Positions 9,744 to 21,713 of a stretch of DNA of 64,000 nucleotides are shown piece after piece (position 1 is the first letter of the stretch; each line of letters opens with the position of its first letter). Both the position numbers and the translations under genes were made by a program. The notes under the pieces were generated by a model. The model was not told the origin of the DNA. It worked only from the letters and a program-made list of their open reading frames with translations, and searched no databases. Source of the DNA: Taudactylus pleione (Eukaryota > Chordata > Amphibia > Anura > Myobatrachidae). The stretch is taken from positions 15,732,501 to 15,796,500 of the forward strand of contig JAUIMM010000115.1 in assembly GCA_031769625.1 (NCBI GenBank), in the 5' to 3' direction.

Positions 9744-11725
9744 AGAAAGTTATAGATGACCCAGGTGACAGTCCAAGCCCAGATGATATAGAAAATGTCA
9801 TGGGAACAATAGGTTTAAGTGTTAAACAAGTGTATTCTATCATACATGGGAAAATGTCAGTTAAAAACATATGGACAGCACTGCAGGCAGTGTATAAGGA
9901 TGGGGGTCTGATGAGAAGAATTGGGCTGAGGCATGTATCATATAATACAAAATTGATTGAATGCACAAGTATGAGTGACTACAGTGACGACATGATGTCC
10001 ATATCCCAGCAGTTTACCTCTGTAGAAGTCCAAGTAGATGACAAGGATATAGCTATAGCGATGCTACAGAACTTAACACTTTAATTTTACTTTTAGGTGG
10101 AAACATTGGAAGCTATCACAGCCAAGCTAACTACAGAAATTGTCAGGACACAACTGCTACAGCTGAAGAATGTGTGCCAGTTGAATTGAATGCTGAGAAT
10201 ATTGCACTACACACTAAAGGTGAAAAGCCCAGAAAATTCAAATACAAATGGTATGTATGTCATACGATAGGATCTAAAGCAACTAAATGCAAATTGAAAA
10301 ATGTGAATGTTATGCAAATGAAGAAGTGCAAAGCATTAGAAGTCATAGTTGCAGAAAAGATGTTGGTATATTGACAGTTCAGCTACAATGAGTGGCTCAC
10401 TACAATATACACGTTTGATCCTATACAAATAATTTTCAATTCCTTTAAGTGCTTATTGCTACAAAATTTGTAACAGTCACTACCCATTTGAAAATAAAGG
10501 ACCAAACTCACAGAAAACCAAGATTGATATGTACCAGATATGGGATCAAATCTCATAGCCATCAGTGTCCTAGAGCAAAGAGGTTACAGTCTAGTTCGTA
10601 AAAGGAAAATGACATGTACAGAATAAAAGAGGGACAGTAATAGCAGTTACCCAGTGCCGTCAACACACAACATTGTGTGTCCTTGACACATAACACTGTT
10701 ATGTGATTATTACCTTTGACTATTGAACTCTGGTACAGAAAGTTAGGTCACCTTGGATACAACAATGTCCAAAACCTTCTGAAAGGGATGGTTACAGCAT
10801 TATCAGTGGCTGATAAAGAAAGGTCCATGTGTGAACATTTATAACATGAAAACAAAGCAGTTGTCCATTTCCAGAATCAGCAAGCAGAGCTGAAGTACCT
10901 GTGGAGTTAGTGCATACAAATATGCATGGTCTAATGCAAGTTAAATCGATAAGTGGATAAAGATACTTTATAAAAATGTCAAACATTTACTTCAAAGAAA
11001 AGAGTAAAGTGATGAAAAAAATTGTAAGACTATAGAGATTAACAGAAAATAAAATTGGCCACATACTGAAATCTTAAGGTCTGACAGTGGAGAAGAATAT
11101 CTCAAAGATGTGAAAATCTTCCTAAGGAATATCAATTGACCATTGCACACACACCAGAGCATAATGGTTTAAGTGAACATGCAAATTGTACATTAACGGA
11201 GAGAGCCAGATGTATGCTAAAAGATGCAGTCCTAAAGAAGTGCTTTTGTGCCAAAGCACTATCTATGGCAGTTTATTGAAAGAATCATGTTCCCACAGTT
11301 GCCGTAAAAGACAAGACATCAATAGAAGCGTAGACTAGACGAAAACTAGTGTCAAACATCTCAGTTTTTGGGAGTACTGCCTATGTACACATACTAAGAG
11401 AGAAAAGATGTAAGCTGGATCCAAACTCCAAGAAATGCATCTTGCTTGGATATTGCCAAGAGAGCAAAGGGTACAAAATATGGAATCCAATACAATAAAG
11501 TATGTCAAGTCAACATGTGCCGTATTCCAAGAGACAGTACCACTTAAAGAAAAGCTGGAGTTGGAAATGCAGAACAAGTAAGCATCACTGGATATGCCAG
11601 CAGTTGGGGATATATTTGAACCAGAGCCTGCCAGTGTACACATCCAACCACAGAAAAGAACTTCTGCAAGATCAAACAGTAGAAAACCACCAAGAAGATA
11701 TCATGAGTTTGAAAATGTTACATGT
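9744..11725 (+). pseudogene. Ty1/copia-type gag-protease-integrase remnant
   Basis: A decayed plus-strand copia polyprotein. A Gag-like block at 9744-10084 ends with the typical SMSDYSDDMMSISQQFTS and ML(Q)NLTL pattern. A zinc-knuckle relic follows (10250-10300: YVCHTIGSKATKC, with its first Cys and the His replaced), then a protease-like DSSATM (10370). The GAG-pre-integrase motif KLGHLGYNNVQNLLKGM is at 10740-10790 and an integrase core at about 10900-11480 (PVELVHTNM, EHNGLSEHAN, SVFGSTAYVHILREKRCKLD, CILLGYCQESKGYKIWNP). A basic linker ends near 11710. Several stops and frame changes make it non-functional. No copia RT or RNase H block follows; the element appears truncated at about 11725. 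Confidence 0.85.
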
Positions 11726-13038
11726 GGTTAAGGTGTCACTGAGGTCGGCGTCCCGTACCTTTCGTGGTGCACCTCTTACCCTGTCCTGAATGTTTGGGAA
11801 GATGGGTTTCTGTCAGACACATTCGCTGTCTGTGATGCTCCTACTGCTTGATTGCGGGCAAAGGATCCTTTCTCCGTAGTGTGAATTCCCTGCAGTGAAC
11901 AGTACGGCGCTGGCGGAATTACCGAATTGAATCAGTGTCCCAGCCTGCGCCCACTGTAGTGCGCACTCTACTCCGAAGAGAAGACGTACAATCTGCAGCC
12001 TGGTGTGCCGGTTCCAGGGGGCACAGCAAGACTGCTGGATGCACACTGATAGCCGAATCCCGTGTGTCCAGTGTCTAATCACCGCTCCTTGTTACTCTAC
12101 ACCCCACAGTGGACAGCGAGACTTCTGGGTCCAGTGTGATCGCAAAATCCCATGGTCCCGGTGTCTCAGCTTACCATGAGTGGCTGCATGCTCTACTCTC
12201 TACAGAGAGGAGGCTTCAATCTAGTTTCTCGTTGTGTATGTTTTCAGTGCTGGGTTGACTCCTATGCGTATCGACCCTCCTGGGTCTTCCTCAGGGAGAA
12301 ATCTGTGGGTGCCATCTTCTCTTCTTCTTATTCTTTTTATGACTAGTAATATAATTCAATTGTGACTTTGGTATCTTGCCACTCAATAAATTTCTATATA
12401 TTACACAATATTACCCCAGCTTAAAGAGGCATGTCTAGATACATACAGAACTATGTTTAGAAGTCACTTAGACCATCCTCTAGAGCGCAGATCTACACAA
12501 CTACCTTATATAAATATGTAGAATCTGACTGGTTGCTATGGGCAACATCTCCATTTCTAAAAACCTGCACTTTAGTAAATATACTCCTTAGTGTGAGTTG
12601 AGTATCATAAGCAAGGAAAACACCATCAACACTGAGTGAGAAGCTTCAATATAAAAGTGAAATGAGTCAGAGGCTCAGGACACCTCCTGCATCATTTACT
12701 GTTTGACACCTCCGTTGTTCATCTGACATCGGCACTTTCAGCCCACCCAGCAGCTGCACGTCTTAACTTCCATACTTGCATTAAGCTTGCTACAGCCGGT
12801 CTGGTAACATCTTCAGTAAGCTCCTAATATGTTATGAGTCCAGACCTTTGGTATCCCATTGTAACAGATTGTTGCTTTTCTGACACACGGCAGGTCCTTA
12901 TCTCAAGAGTTTGCATTCAACCTCTGACTTTTTGCTGGTAATTAATACTCCCAATTAAGGTTAGATCATACAATTGCAGCTATGGTCTTGAATAATTACA
13001 GTGCGACTTTACTACTTTACTTGTCAATACAACGGAGC

Positions 13039-13040
<2 letters not shown>
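11726..13040. other. Unclassified, no gene; GC-richer segment then AT-rich DNA
   Basis: A GC-richer stretch at 11735-12340 contains repeated TGCAGCC/CAGTGTCTA-like words, such as GTCCAGTGTCTAATCACC near 12067 and a CCAGTGTGATCG variant near 12130. This suggests an LTR or old transposon, but no ends or coding motifs were found. The rest is unassigned, apart from the half MITE at 12515-12594. Confidence 0.35.
12515..12594. mobile_element. Half copy of the TATATTTACTAAAGTGC MITE family
   Basis: The segment from GACTGGTTGCTATGGGCAAC to CTGCACTTTAGTAAATATAC matches the right halves of the copies at 3865-4033 and 43438-43604. The left arm is missing or diverged beyond recognition. Confidence 0.75.

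Positions 13041-13041
<1 letters not shown>

Positions 13042-13081
<40 letters not shown>
13042..13081. repeat. (TA)n microsatellite
   Basis: About 20 uninterrupted AT dinucleotide units. Confidence 0.95.
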
Positions 13082-13087
<6 letters not shown>

Positions 13088-13521
13088 TGGTGTATACTAT
13101 TTACTGTGCTCATTAATGCCAAATAGTACACACATATCACCATCAAAATGCCCAGAACTAGTGTACTCTTATAAAGAAGTCCTCCCTTCATCAGTTAGAC
13201 AAATTCTCACTAAATTGTACCCCTTATAAACCAAGCTTGGTAAAGAGTTTGGCAGAGTGCTGATTATCAAAAAGCTTGGGAATTAAAAGGTCAAGGACAC
13301 TTACTAACAATGTTTAGCACTCTGTAAATCAATACAGGCAAGATAGAGGGCCAGATAAAACCCTGTTGGAAGTTGTCTCAATAGATTCCTTTAACAAGGA
13401 AAGTTCATGCTCAGATAAAGAGCAAATTATTTGAGGCTCCGTGCAGGAGATCAAGAGCACATTCAAAAACATGGTGTAGTGGTACAGTTTCAGCTCTCTT
13501 TTTGTCAAGACATCAGTAATA

Positions 13522-14193
13522 CCCCTTTCAGACATACCGAGAATCCCGGGAATTTGGCGTGCCTCAGCCAAATTCCCGGGTTGCCGCGTATGTCTGAAAG
13601 GTAGCCGACCCTTCAATTGACCAGGAAATTTCCCGGGACTTAAGTCCCGGGAAATTACCCTGCTTATGTCTGAACGGTGCTACCCGGGAATTTCTCTCCC
13701 AGGCTGCACCAAGCAGCTTTTACATTGAGTTGGCAGAGCAGAGTGTCCTATAGGACACTCAGTGCTGCTGCTCACCACCCCCCGCACCGGTGGCTGTGTA
13801 TAGAAAACCCCAGCCGGACACCGGGGCCAACCACTGGAGATCGCCGGCGGGTCTCTACCACAGTGGGCTGCCCGCATGCCCGCTGGACCACCAGAGCAGA
13901 TATAAATAATAATAAAATAAAATGGCTACAGTGATTGGTCGGCTGCCTGCTGCATGATGATGACATCATCAGCGGCAGCCAGAGAGGGGATAGGCTAGGA
14001 AGGGCACAGGAGAGGCAGGTAATATTAAAAACTAAAAAATCCGGCTTATGTCTGGAAGGGGGTCTACCTGGGAATTTCCCCGGTAGACACTGTAGTGTGA
14101 AAGGGGGGTCTCGACCCAAATACCCAGGAATTTGCACAGGAGAAATTCCGGGGTCTGAGCAGGAAATTTCCCGGGTCGTATGTCTGAAAGGGG
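13522..14193. mobile_element. MITE with TA target duplication and CCCGGGAAATT hairpins
   Basis: Left end CCCCTTTCAGACATAC and right end GTATGTCTGAAAGGGG are exact inverted repeats, flanked on both sides by TA (13520-13521 and 14194-14195). This is the hallmark of Tc1/mariner-type insertion. The interior repeats TTTCCCGGGACTTAAGTCCC-like palindromes and degenerate copies of the terminus, for example TATGTCTGAA near 13590, 13665 and 14047. Open frames on both strands are palindrome artefacts. A non-autonomous mariner-type element is the best reading. Confidence 0.85.
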
Positions 14194-14195
14194 TA

Positions 14196-16350
14196 CAAAT
14201 GTGTTATATGGTTCAGAAATTGCAGAGCTTTCATATACGGTAATAAATTTATTTCGTATGCCAGGTAATTGGGGGATTATACTTCACAAGGGATCCCAAG
14301 AACCACTGGAATGTAGTTTTATGTAAAACATTCAAGGAAGTTATTTTTTGATATCTCCCTAGAACTTCCAAAGTTAAAAAAAAAATTATATTTTTTTTTT
14401 AGGCATGGGAATGGAAAGAAAGAATGAATGAGGATGCCATCATTGGTGTCAAACAAAAAGGAAAACAGCGGTATAGAATGATTGGGTATAAGGTACATGT
14501 CAAAAAATGATGATGTTATGCATCAATCCAAAATCTGTCAGAGCGGAAGCTGGCTTGCATCTGAAAAATTACCGTCATTTTGTGGTTCAGAACTAACACC
14601 GAAACCGCTCTTCTCAGGTAACTCGTAGGGAGTGGGTATACGAACTGCTGCTGCTTGGGTGATTTGCAATTATTTCAGACAGATCTACATAGCACTGAGA
14701 TGAGCTTGGAGAATTTGTATTATTTGGACAAATGCAAATTCTCAAGGAGTAGGGCCCCAGAGGGATCAGTCATGACCAAGTTATTCTGTAGCATGTTAAC
14801 AGCCAAGCTGGACCTGTTGCAGGTTTTGGACTATGGAAGATCCATTAGACTGATAAGAATCCTATGCAATACTTAAACAGAGCAAGAGCCCCAGAGGAGC
14901 TGAGCACAGATGCAACGACGAGGTGTGCAACAAACGAGAACCAGTTCATGGTAAGAATCGGGATCAGGCAGATCCAGAAAGTCTGTGCACGGTAAGCAGA
15001 TACCAGCAAAAGATTCAATGTACATTAAGTGGAGATTAGTTCAGAGTAACAGACAAAATTAGTAGCACACAGTTGAAAAGCATAGACTAGAGTGTGAAGA
15101 TGTGTGACACAATAACCTAGCTATGTCTGAATGCTAATAGCAACTTTTTTTTTTTTTAGAAAAGACAGGGACCAAGCACTTAATGTTTGCTGCAGATGAT
15201 GTCACACCTGAAAAGATAAAAGTGACTTCTGGCAAGAGTAAGCAACATCTGGAAAACTAATCCACTGCATCTGAAAATATGTTAGTAGCGTTCTCCTATG
15301 GCAGTGACTAAAAGCTAATTTATCAAAGGTCAGGAAGGTATATCTACCAGGTAGAAGTTTAAATAAGCTGGACTTTACAGTATACATACTGTATAATAAG
15401 TCAGAAAACCTGGAGTTGCAATGTCAACAACAAAAAAGGACAGAACCTTGGCGTTATATAATTTAGAATGATATTAAGACAAAGAAATGAATTAAACATC
15501 AGGAAAAGCCAGTAGAGTACTTAGTAGTACAGGAAGAAGTAATCAGGGGCAGAAGTATGGGAGACAATGGAGCCGCCTGCCGCCAGCACTGAAGGGGCAC
15601 ATCCTCCATCACCCATTATATATTCACCCCACTTAGGGCTGTAAATATGGGGGATTGGGGAGCACTAAATGATAACTTGCCTCCGGGCATCTGGGATGAA
15701 CTTACGCCACTGGAAGTAATATTAGCAGGAAGATGAGGTTATATATACACTTTATAAATTAATGTTGAAGACCATTCCTTGAGTACTATATATGTATTAA
15801 AAAAGAAAATAAACTAAAGAAAGGCTATTAAAATGCTACAGAACTGAAATTGTTGGGGAAGGATTTCAAAACCAGAACATCATAGAGAAGAGAGTACATA
15901 GATGGCAAAATAGAAAAATTTAAATATATCAAAACTATTAAGAGTTTATGAAAACAGTTTAACAATAGAACGATTTTTAGATGCCATGCTCTTCAAAACA
16001 AGCTCTACAATATGAAAATGCAAAAGGCATAATGGCATAGTTATGGCAGCGGATGGCAGTTAGAGATGTGTGGTACCTTACCTTTCACATAATAATCTTC
16101 TCACAAATATAAAATAACTATTTAAAAAGGCAGTGGGAAATAGTTGTGGAGAGGTCTAGGAGTATCATCACATCAAAGCCAGGGTTGTTTATTAGAGCTA
16201 TAGAATACCATCTCAGTTCTACTGCTGTACCAAGAGAGTTCCACTCTCATTGCTGTTGATAGCTTTGTTCCTCCTTTGGTAATCTCTGCTGCCTCCAAAC
16301 ATTAGAAAAAAACTGTCCTGGCTTTATTTCCAGCAGGGAACATGGTACTA
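14196..16350. other. No recognised gene
   Basis: About 2.1 kb without a supported gene. Open frames (for example 14655-14876) lack recognisable motifs. Poly-A/T runs near 14380-14400 and 15147-15158 may mark old retrotransposon tails, but I could not place boundaries. Confidence 0.35.
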
Positions 16351-16848
16351 TGGGTCAATCCATGTCAAGTGGACCAATTTTGAATATAATCACCACCTGC
16401 TGATTATGCATAGCGGAGTCTGTGACAGCTGTACCTACCCCCACTTTGAGAGCCATAGTTTTACTACTATTGCATATTGTGAACTACATTTTTTCCAAAG
16501 TTAGTCTTACATAGATACTAACCTTCATGTAAAATTTTATTAAAATCTGAGATGGTCAGGTGGGGTCCCCTAGCCCACTTGACATTGAACGACCATAAAG
16601 AAAACCAAAGGGTTACGCACGATTTCTCCAAACTAAGATATAACCACATCCACAGCAGAGGTTCAGTTACTGCTGTAAGATTTCTACAATAAATTATTAT
16701 TTTTATGCATCTCTGCCTTCTGTATTCCAACAGTACCACACAACTGGCTGATGTGCATAAATGCCAGAGGAGGGTGATATAGCAGTTTTCAAACTATAGC
16801 AATGAACTCTTAGGCCACCAGAAAATAAACTGCCCTGATTGCCTACAG

Positions 16849-17705
16849 TTATGGCTAGCCTGGCTGCAAGAAGAGATCTCAGTGACTTTGAAAGATGAGT
16901 GATTGATGCGAAGCATATGGCAAAAGCTTTAATAACCAAGACAGCTCAACTCGCTAATGTTTTACAAGCAACAGGATTAGGATATCCATTAATTCTAAGT
17001 TCAAGGCAAAACAGGCTTGCAACTTCAGATGAAATGACAGCAAATTTTATGTTGTGCGAACAGAGCAGCAAGTTCCAACAAAAATGGTTTGCCAAAATCT
17101 TCACATAGCAGAATACAGTCAGGTGCAATGCGCTTGTCATAGAAATTAGGCATTTTTGTGAGTTCATAGGGGAAAGGAGCAATGGATTACCAAACAGTGG
17201 AGGAAGGTGATTTGATGAATCATCTTTCAACATGTTTTAGAGAAAGAGATAAGTGCACATGCAGCACCAATCTAAAAAAGCCATGAGTGCTTGTTTCCAA
17301 CAGTGAAAGAGTATGGCAATTCCTTATTTCCTGGCATGGCTTGGGTGGTGTCATTCTCTTAGGAGGCCAATCTATGCTTTATGTCATATAGGCATTTATT
17401 TTCAGGGAGGAATCTTCCAGGATGACAACACTCCCATCCAAAGCATGTGTGGTTGTCCAATGGTTCGATGAGCAAAGCACTGATTTTTAGCTGTGTGTCA
17501 GATTTGATGACTTCTCTGTCACTAGATCTGCATCAAAACCCACATTTACGGGTTATTCTGGATTGATGCACAAGGCATTTTCCACCATCATCAACAGGTT
17601 CAATGACGACATAGTGGAAGAATGATGCTGCATACCAGACTCAATGTATGACACATACTGGCCACACTACTGTAGGAGGCTCAATGTTCTATTAAGTGAC
17701 AAATT
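16849..17705 (+). pseudogene. Tc1-like transposase pseudogene
   Basis: The plus strand starts with MASLAARRDLSDFER, then an in-frame stop, then KTAQLANVLQAT, matching the N-terminal helix-turn-helix (DLSDFERG...TKTAQL) of Tc1-family transposases. Further on, DESSFNMF (17214-17235) corresponds to the region of the first catalytic Asp, and FQDDNTPIQ (17418-17444) is the second catalytic Asp block. The third block (DLN...E) is not clear. Several stops and shifts separate these blocks. A possible terminal motif ATGTCAAGTGG recurs inverted near 16360 and 16580, but full ends were not identified. Confidence 0.8.
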
Positions 17706-18829
17706 ATATATTGTTTTAGTCCATTACCATTATTCACTTTGTAATTGCAGTGTGTGTGAGCTCTGAAGTGAAATTTATTCATAGATGGTTCATTTTAAAA
17801 GGTCTATGCAAAAATCATAGAAAGTTTCAGAATGTTCTTTTTGTGTTTGAAGGGAAAGCAAGACTATTACTAAAATAAAAAATACTTCACATAAGGTATC
17901 GCACAAAAAGTGTAAAATGTTCTATTTAGCAAACTTTGTACTAACATATTGGTCAGAGCTTAGTAAGCAAAAACAATACAGCAAGTTTAAAACTTAGATT
18001 AATATAAACACTAACAACAGTGTGAGTGATTATGTTACTTTATTTTCTATGTATCAAACTTACAGTATGTATGTTGTAAAACAATGTTTCAAGTAATTGT
18101 AGACATCAATTGATTAATTGGCCTATCATTATGTACTGTCTTTTCCAAAAATCAGATCAATAAACTCATCTATTCCTCAGTGATACAAACAGAAATAAGC
18201 AAAAAAAAAAAAAGATCATACTATGTATTTCATCAACAAGTCTTCGCCATTGGCCTTCAGCCTGGCATGACTTGTCCAACTCCCCACCCTAACCAAAAGA
18301 AGGTACTTCACACATCAGAGTCATCTCAATAGGGTTTGCCAGAAAGACACCCATAAAGTGGTGGGACAGGTTGACCAAAGTATACACATTTATCTGTTAC
18401 ATTAATATGTTTGAATGATATGTTTCCTAGTCAGAGCCAAGGTGATAAATATCCCCAATTACAGAATTTTTCTATGAGTGATTGAGCATGAGTGAGTGAG
18501 TTGGGATAAGAGAATCAAAATGAGGTATGTGGCACCACTAGTCAGTAGTTACAGCAATAACAGGTAAGAACTTTCCCAATCCTTTCCATGCCCCTCTGCC
18601 CCATCACACGTGTCTCCCCTCCCTCCACACGCTACGTGCCTTGCTGCCTCAGCACATTGACTAAGATGACTTTTACTCATAATCTGGGACTGTAGTCAGT
18701 CCCTGCACCCATTACGTTTGGGAAGGAGTTTATAAAAGTACTAACATAACCAAGTAGTTGCTCTGGGAGATAAAGCAGAGACTTCTGACAGCACTTTTCC
18801 CACAGTCACCCCAGTATACACAGCAAAGT
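17706..18829. other. No recognised gene
   Basis: AT-rich up to about 18560, then increasingly GC-rich towards the CpG-rich promoter region. No coding or repeat feature is supported. Confidence 0.35.
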
Positions 18830-19600
18830 CACTGTCACGGCTGCCTGTGCTCCCCTTCATCTTCCTCATCACGGCAGCAGAGGAGGAGGAGGAAGGCCGG
18901 GCAACCACTTAGCTGCTCTCAGGATTTCTGTCCAGCAAACTGCTTGCTGATGAGCCGCACACGGGCTATTACAGACTAGTACTACTATGAGGAAGAGGAG
19001 GAGAAGGAGGAGGAAGATGAAGGTGCAGCTGCCGGTGGGAGGAAGCAGGGACGGGAGTAACTCCACACTGGGGAGCTCTCACCCGCACATACAGCTGCCG
19101 GCCGGCCGGGATATGGAGACACAGGAGGGGGGAGAACAGTCAGGAGGAAAGGGGAAGAAGAGCTGGCTGGAGTGGTCAGTGTCTCCCCACCCTCCTCCCA
19201 ACCGCCCCCGGCGGGGTGTCCGCCCGGCCGGTCTCCCCGGGTTACAGTACCTCATAGAGTTCCTCCGAAGCCATGCTGGCGGGGGCCGGGGGTCTGGGAG
19301 CCGCTGCCGGGCTGGGCAGAGTACTTTCTTTCAGTTGTGTGCCTGGCCTCCTCTTCTGAATGCCAGTGTGGTAGAGTGCGCACAGGAGCTGCGCAGCCGC
19401 CTCACACACTCACTCGGGCACACTCACACGGGCACACCGAGCTGCCGCTGGCTCTATGTGTCTGTGTACACACACTCAGTGCTACAGCAGCGGCGGTTCC
19501 CCGGCGCTCCACAGGATCCACAATCGAGCGCAGATAGGGAAAGAGGGGGGGGGAGAGGGCGGGTGTAGAAGCGCGATCCGAGCTCAGGGATCTTCTTCTT
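18830..19600 (-). promoter_or_regulatory. CpG-rich promoter/5'UTR region of the CDYL-like gene
   Basis: This is the most CpG-dense part of the window outside transposons, with runs of CCGGCCGGCC near 19097 and many CG dinucleotides. It surrounds the short coding exon at 19251-19274. On the minus strand the promoter and 5'UTR should lie at about 19275-19700 and the CpG island would extend into intron 1. No TATA box is obvious, which fits a CpG-island promoter. Long open frames on plus (for example 18987-19568) are compositional. Confidence 0.65.
19251..19274 (-). CDS. CDYL: First coding exon of a chromodomain Y-like (CDYL) gene
   Basis: The minus strand reads ATG, then codons for ASEELYE, then the splice donor GTACTG directly after GAG. 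The eight residues MASEELYE are the N-terminus of the short isoform of vertebrate CDYL, whose next exon continues with VERIVDK, the start of the chromodomain (established knowledge). The exon ends in phase 0, as CDYL exon 1 does. CDYL is a nuclear corepressor: its chromodomain binds methylated histone H3 and its C-terminal crotonase-like domain acts on crotonyl-CoA and scaffolds HDACs. The paralogue CDYL2 begins MASGDLYE and fits less well. No chromodomain exon is present between 1 and 19250, so intron 1 runs beyond the window. The match is short; the CpG-rich setting and the donor support it. Confidence 0.75.
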
Positions 19601-19610
19601 CTTCTTCTTC
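19591..19610. repeat. (CTT)n microsatellite
   Basis: About six TTC units in the presumed 5'UTR or promoter of the CDYL-like gene (GAA on the gene strand). Confidence 0.9.
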
Positions 19611-19699
19611 AGTGTATCCTTCAGCACCAAGCACCGAACCGCCCACCTCCATTATTACACCCCTCCCTCCTTCCTCTCTTCGTCGGAGTCGCTAGGTCG

Positions 19700-20779
19700 C
19701 TCGTTACTCTCCTCCTTCTGCCCCCTCCCATTGTCCTTCCAACTCTCACCCACCCCCCTGTCTAACACCCACCTTCCCTCCGGTGGAGAGCAGGGTTGAG
19801 TGTTGGGGATTCTTCCCTGGTCACCCCAAGCCCAAACTGTCCTTCCTGGCACATTGCTCACTCTGCCTAATGACTTGCTGAACACATTGAAAACTCATAT
19901 GATGTGAATCAGAGGGCGACCTTGTCTGTCACACCGAACACACCCAAAAACCTCCTGTTACATAGTTGCCCGTGATGCTGCCATAAGCTAGCAGTAGGAC
20001 AGCTCCCATCCTGGCACTTGTTCCACAAGCATCCTACAAATTTATACTATGGCAGCTAAATTCACATTTCAGGATAGCAATAAAGTAGGTGTCTTGTGAG
20101 TTGCTAAAAACATACAATGATTATTTCCTATTTGGTAGTGGATAACATTATCTTGAAAGAACTCTCAATTTTAGCTGTCAAAGTCGAGCCTAACTCTTGC
20201 ATGTATTATAGTTAATTTTATTTAGCAACTACTGAAAACTTTATCAATTGGAGCTATATGCTGTTATGAGGTAATTCTCAATCTTAGTCTCATTCAAATA
20301 TTTATACAGTACCAACTCATTATGACCACTTTATTGCCTAACTTTAGTTCATCCTTTTTTATTACAGTTTATAACTCTTTAATTGTAAAATGGTTCTAAA
20401 TAGATAATGTGTTTGTATGCTGTGTCAACTTCCCAATTCTCAATGAATGGATACTACTACCTGGAGTGGAATATTATATAAAATATTGAATGTGATCATA
20501 ATACTACATTTTGGGGATTCTACTTTTAATAAATTGTAGCAAAGCTTCAGTAGTTTACATTTAATGGTCTGCATTTTACTTAAAAGGGATCTAATGGCAA
20601 CATTTTACTGGATTTTGGTAATGGAAGTGTGGTCAGGAGAAGACAGAGAGAAAAGAGTGACAACAGCAAATGTCTCCCAACAGAACATGTGTTAGATAAA
20701 TATATGTAAGATATTCACATATTCTGTCTTGTCCAAAATACATTTAAAGAAAGACTGGAAATACTCTTACCTGATGATG
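19700..20779. other. No recognised gene; region upstream of the CDYL-like promoter
   Basis: GC-moderate to about 19900, then AT-rich single-copy-looking DNA. I see no coding exon. Conserved non-coding elements could exist but cannot be judged without alignment. Confidence 0.35.
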
Positions 20780-20953
20780 GGGGGTATTTATCAAAGCTGA
20801 GAGAGAGAGATAAAATTGTAAAAAATAAATTACCAACCAGTCAGTTCCAAACTATCATTTTCTAAACACAGCCTGCAAAATGTAAATTAGAAGCTGATTG
20901 GCTTGTACTTTATCTATCACAATTTTAGCTCTTTCTCAGCTTTGATAAATACC
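20780..20953. mobile_element. Fold-back MITE with GGTATTTATCAAAGC ends
   Basis: The left end GGTATTTATCAAAGCTGAG pairs with the right end CTCAGCTTTGATAAATACC. The central part (ACACAGCCTGCAAAATGTAA) is shared with 21534-21710, so both are members of one family. Confidence 0.85.
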
Positions 20954-21530
20954 CAATGTCCTTTCCATAAATCCTCCAAGACAGCATCCGTAACAGGTAA
21001 ATGGATACTCCCAACTGTTTGTACAGGAAGCATGTATTAGAACTCGATCTCCTTACATAATATCAATGTAGTTACACAAAACAAAACAGTCAATAATGCT
21101 TTAAACAATATCTGTTTATTAATTGGTGGTATATAAATGCCACTGTCCTGAAAGATTTATTGAATGTTTTCCATATCACCTTCCGACAGCAGATCCAATA
21201 GAGATAGCACATAAACATTAAGGTGGGATAAATGACTGGATACATTTCTGATTGAATGCCAGATTTTGATTAATTTCATTCATATAATCTGTAGTGCTAA
21301 GTTATATTTATACACTCAACCAGGCAACTCCTCAGCAGACCTTTATGTTGATATTTACTTTCTGAGCTCAAGACACCAACATAGTTGAATGTAAATTCAG
21401 TTTACCAAGTAGGTCTTTGTATAGATTCAAGAGCCTGTTTATCCTATTTAAATATTTGAATTTAGCGACTGTGGTACCTTCGCTTTCACTTTGGAAAAGA
21501 ACCATCAGATAATCATAGTTTTTCTAAAAT
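20954..21530. other. No recognised feature
   Basis: AT-rich spacer between two related MITEs; no coding or repeat feature seen. Confidence 0.4.
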
Positions 21531-21533
21531 TTA

Positions 21534-21710
21534 GGGGCATGTGTATCAAAGCTTGATGTGAGATAAAATTGTGAAATATATATCACCAACCAATCAGCTC
21601 CAAACCATCATTTGTTAAACACAGCCTGCAAAATGTAAGTTAGAAGTTGATTGGTTGGTGATATATATATCTCACAATTATCCTACATCAAGCTTTGATA
21701 CATATGCCCC
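21534..21710. mobile_element. Fold-back MITE, second copy of the ATCAAAGCTT family, TTA duplication
   Basis: Left GGGGCATGTGTATCAAAGCT pairs with right AGCTTTGATACATATGCCCC. TTA flanks both ends (21531-21533 and 21711-21713). The arms contain AACCAATCAGCTCC and its partner TTGATTGGTTGGTGAT. Same centre as 20780-20953. Confidence 0.85.
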
Positions 21711-21713
21711 TTA

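Noticed and set aside
18987..19568. 193-codon plus-strand frame in the GC-rich region
   Set aside because: Arg/Pro/Gly-rich low-complexity translation of a CpG island; the recognisable exon is on the opposite strand. No domain and no splice pattern.
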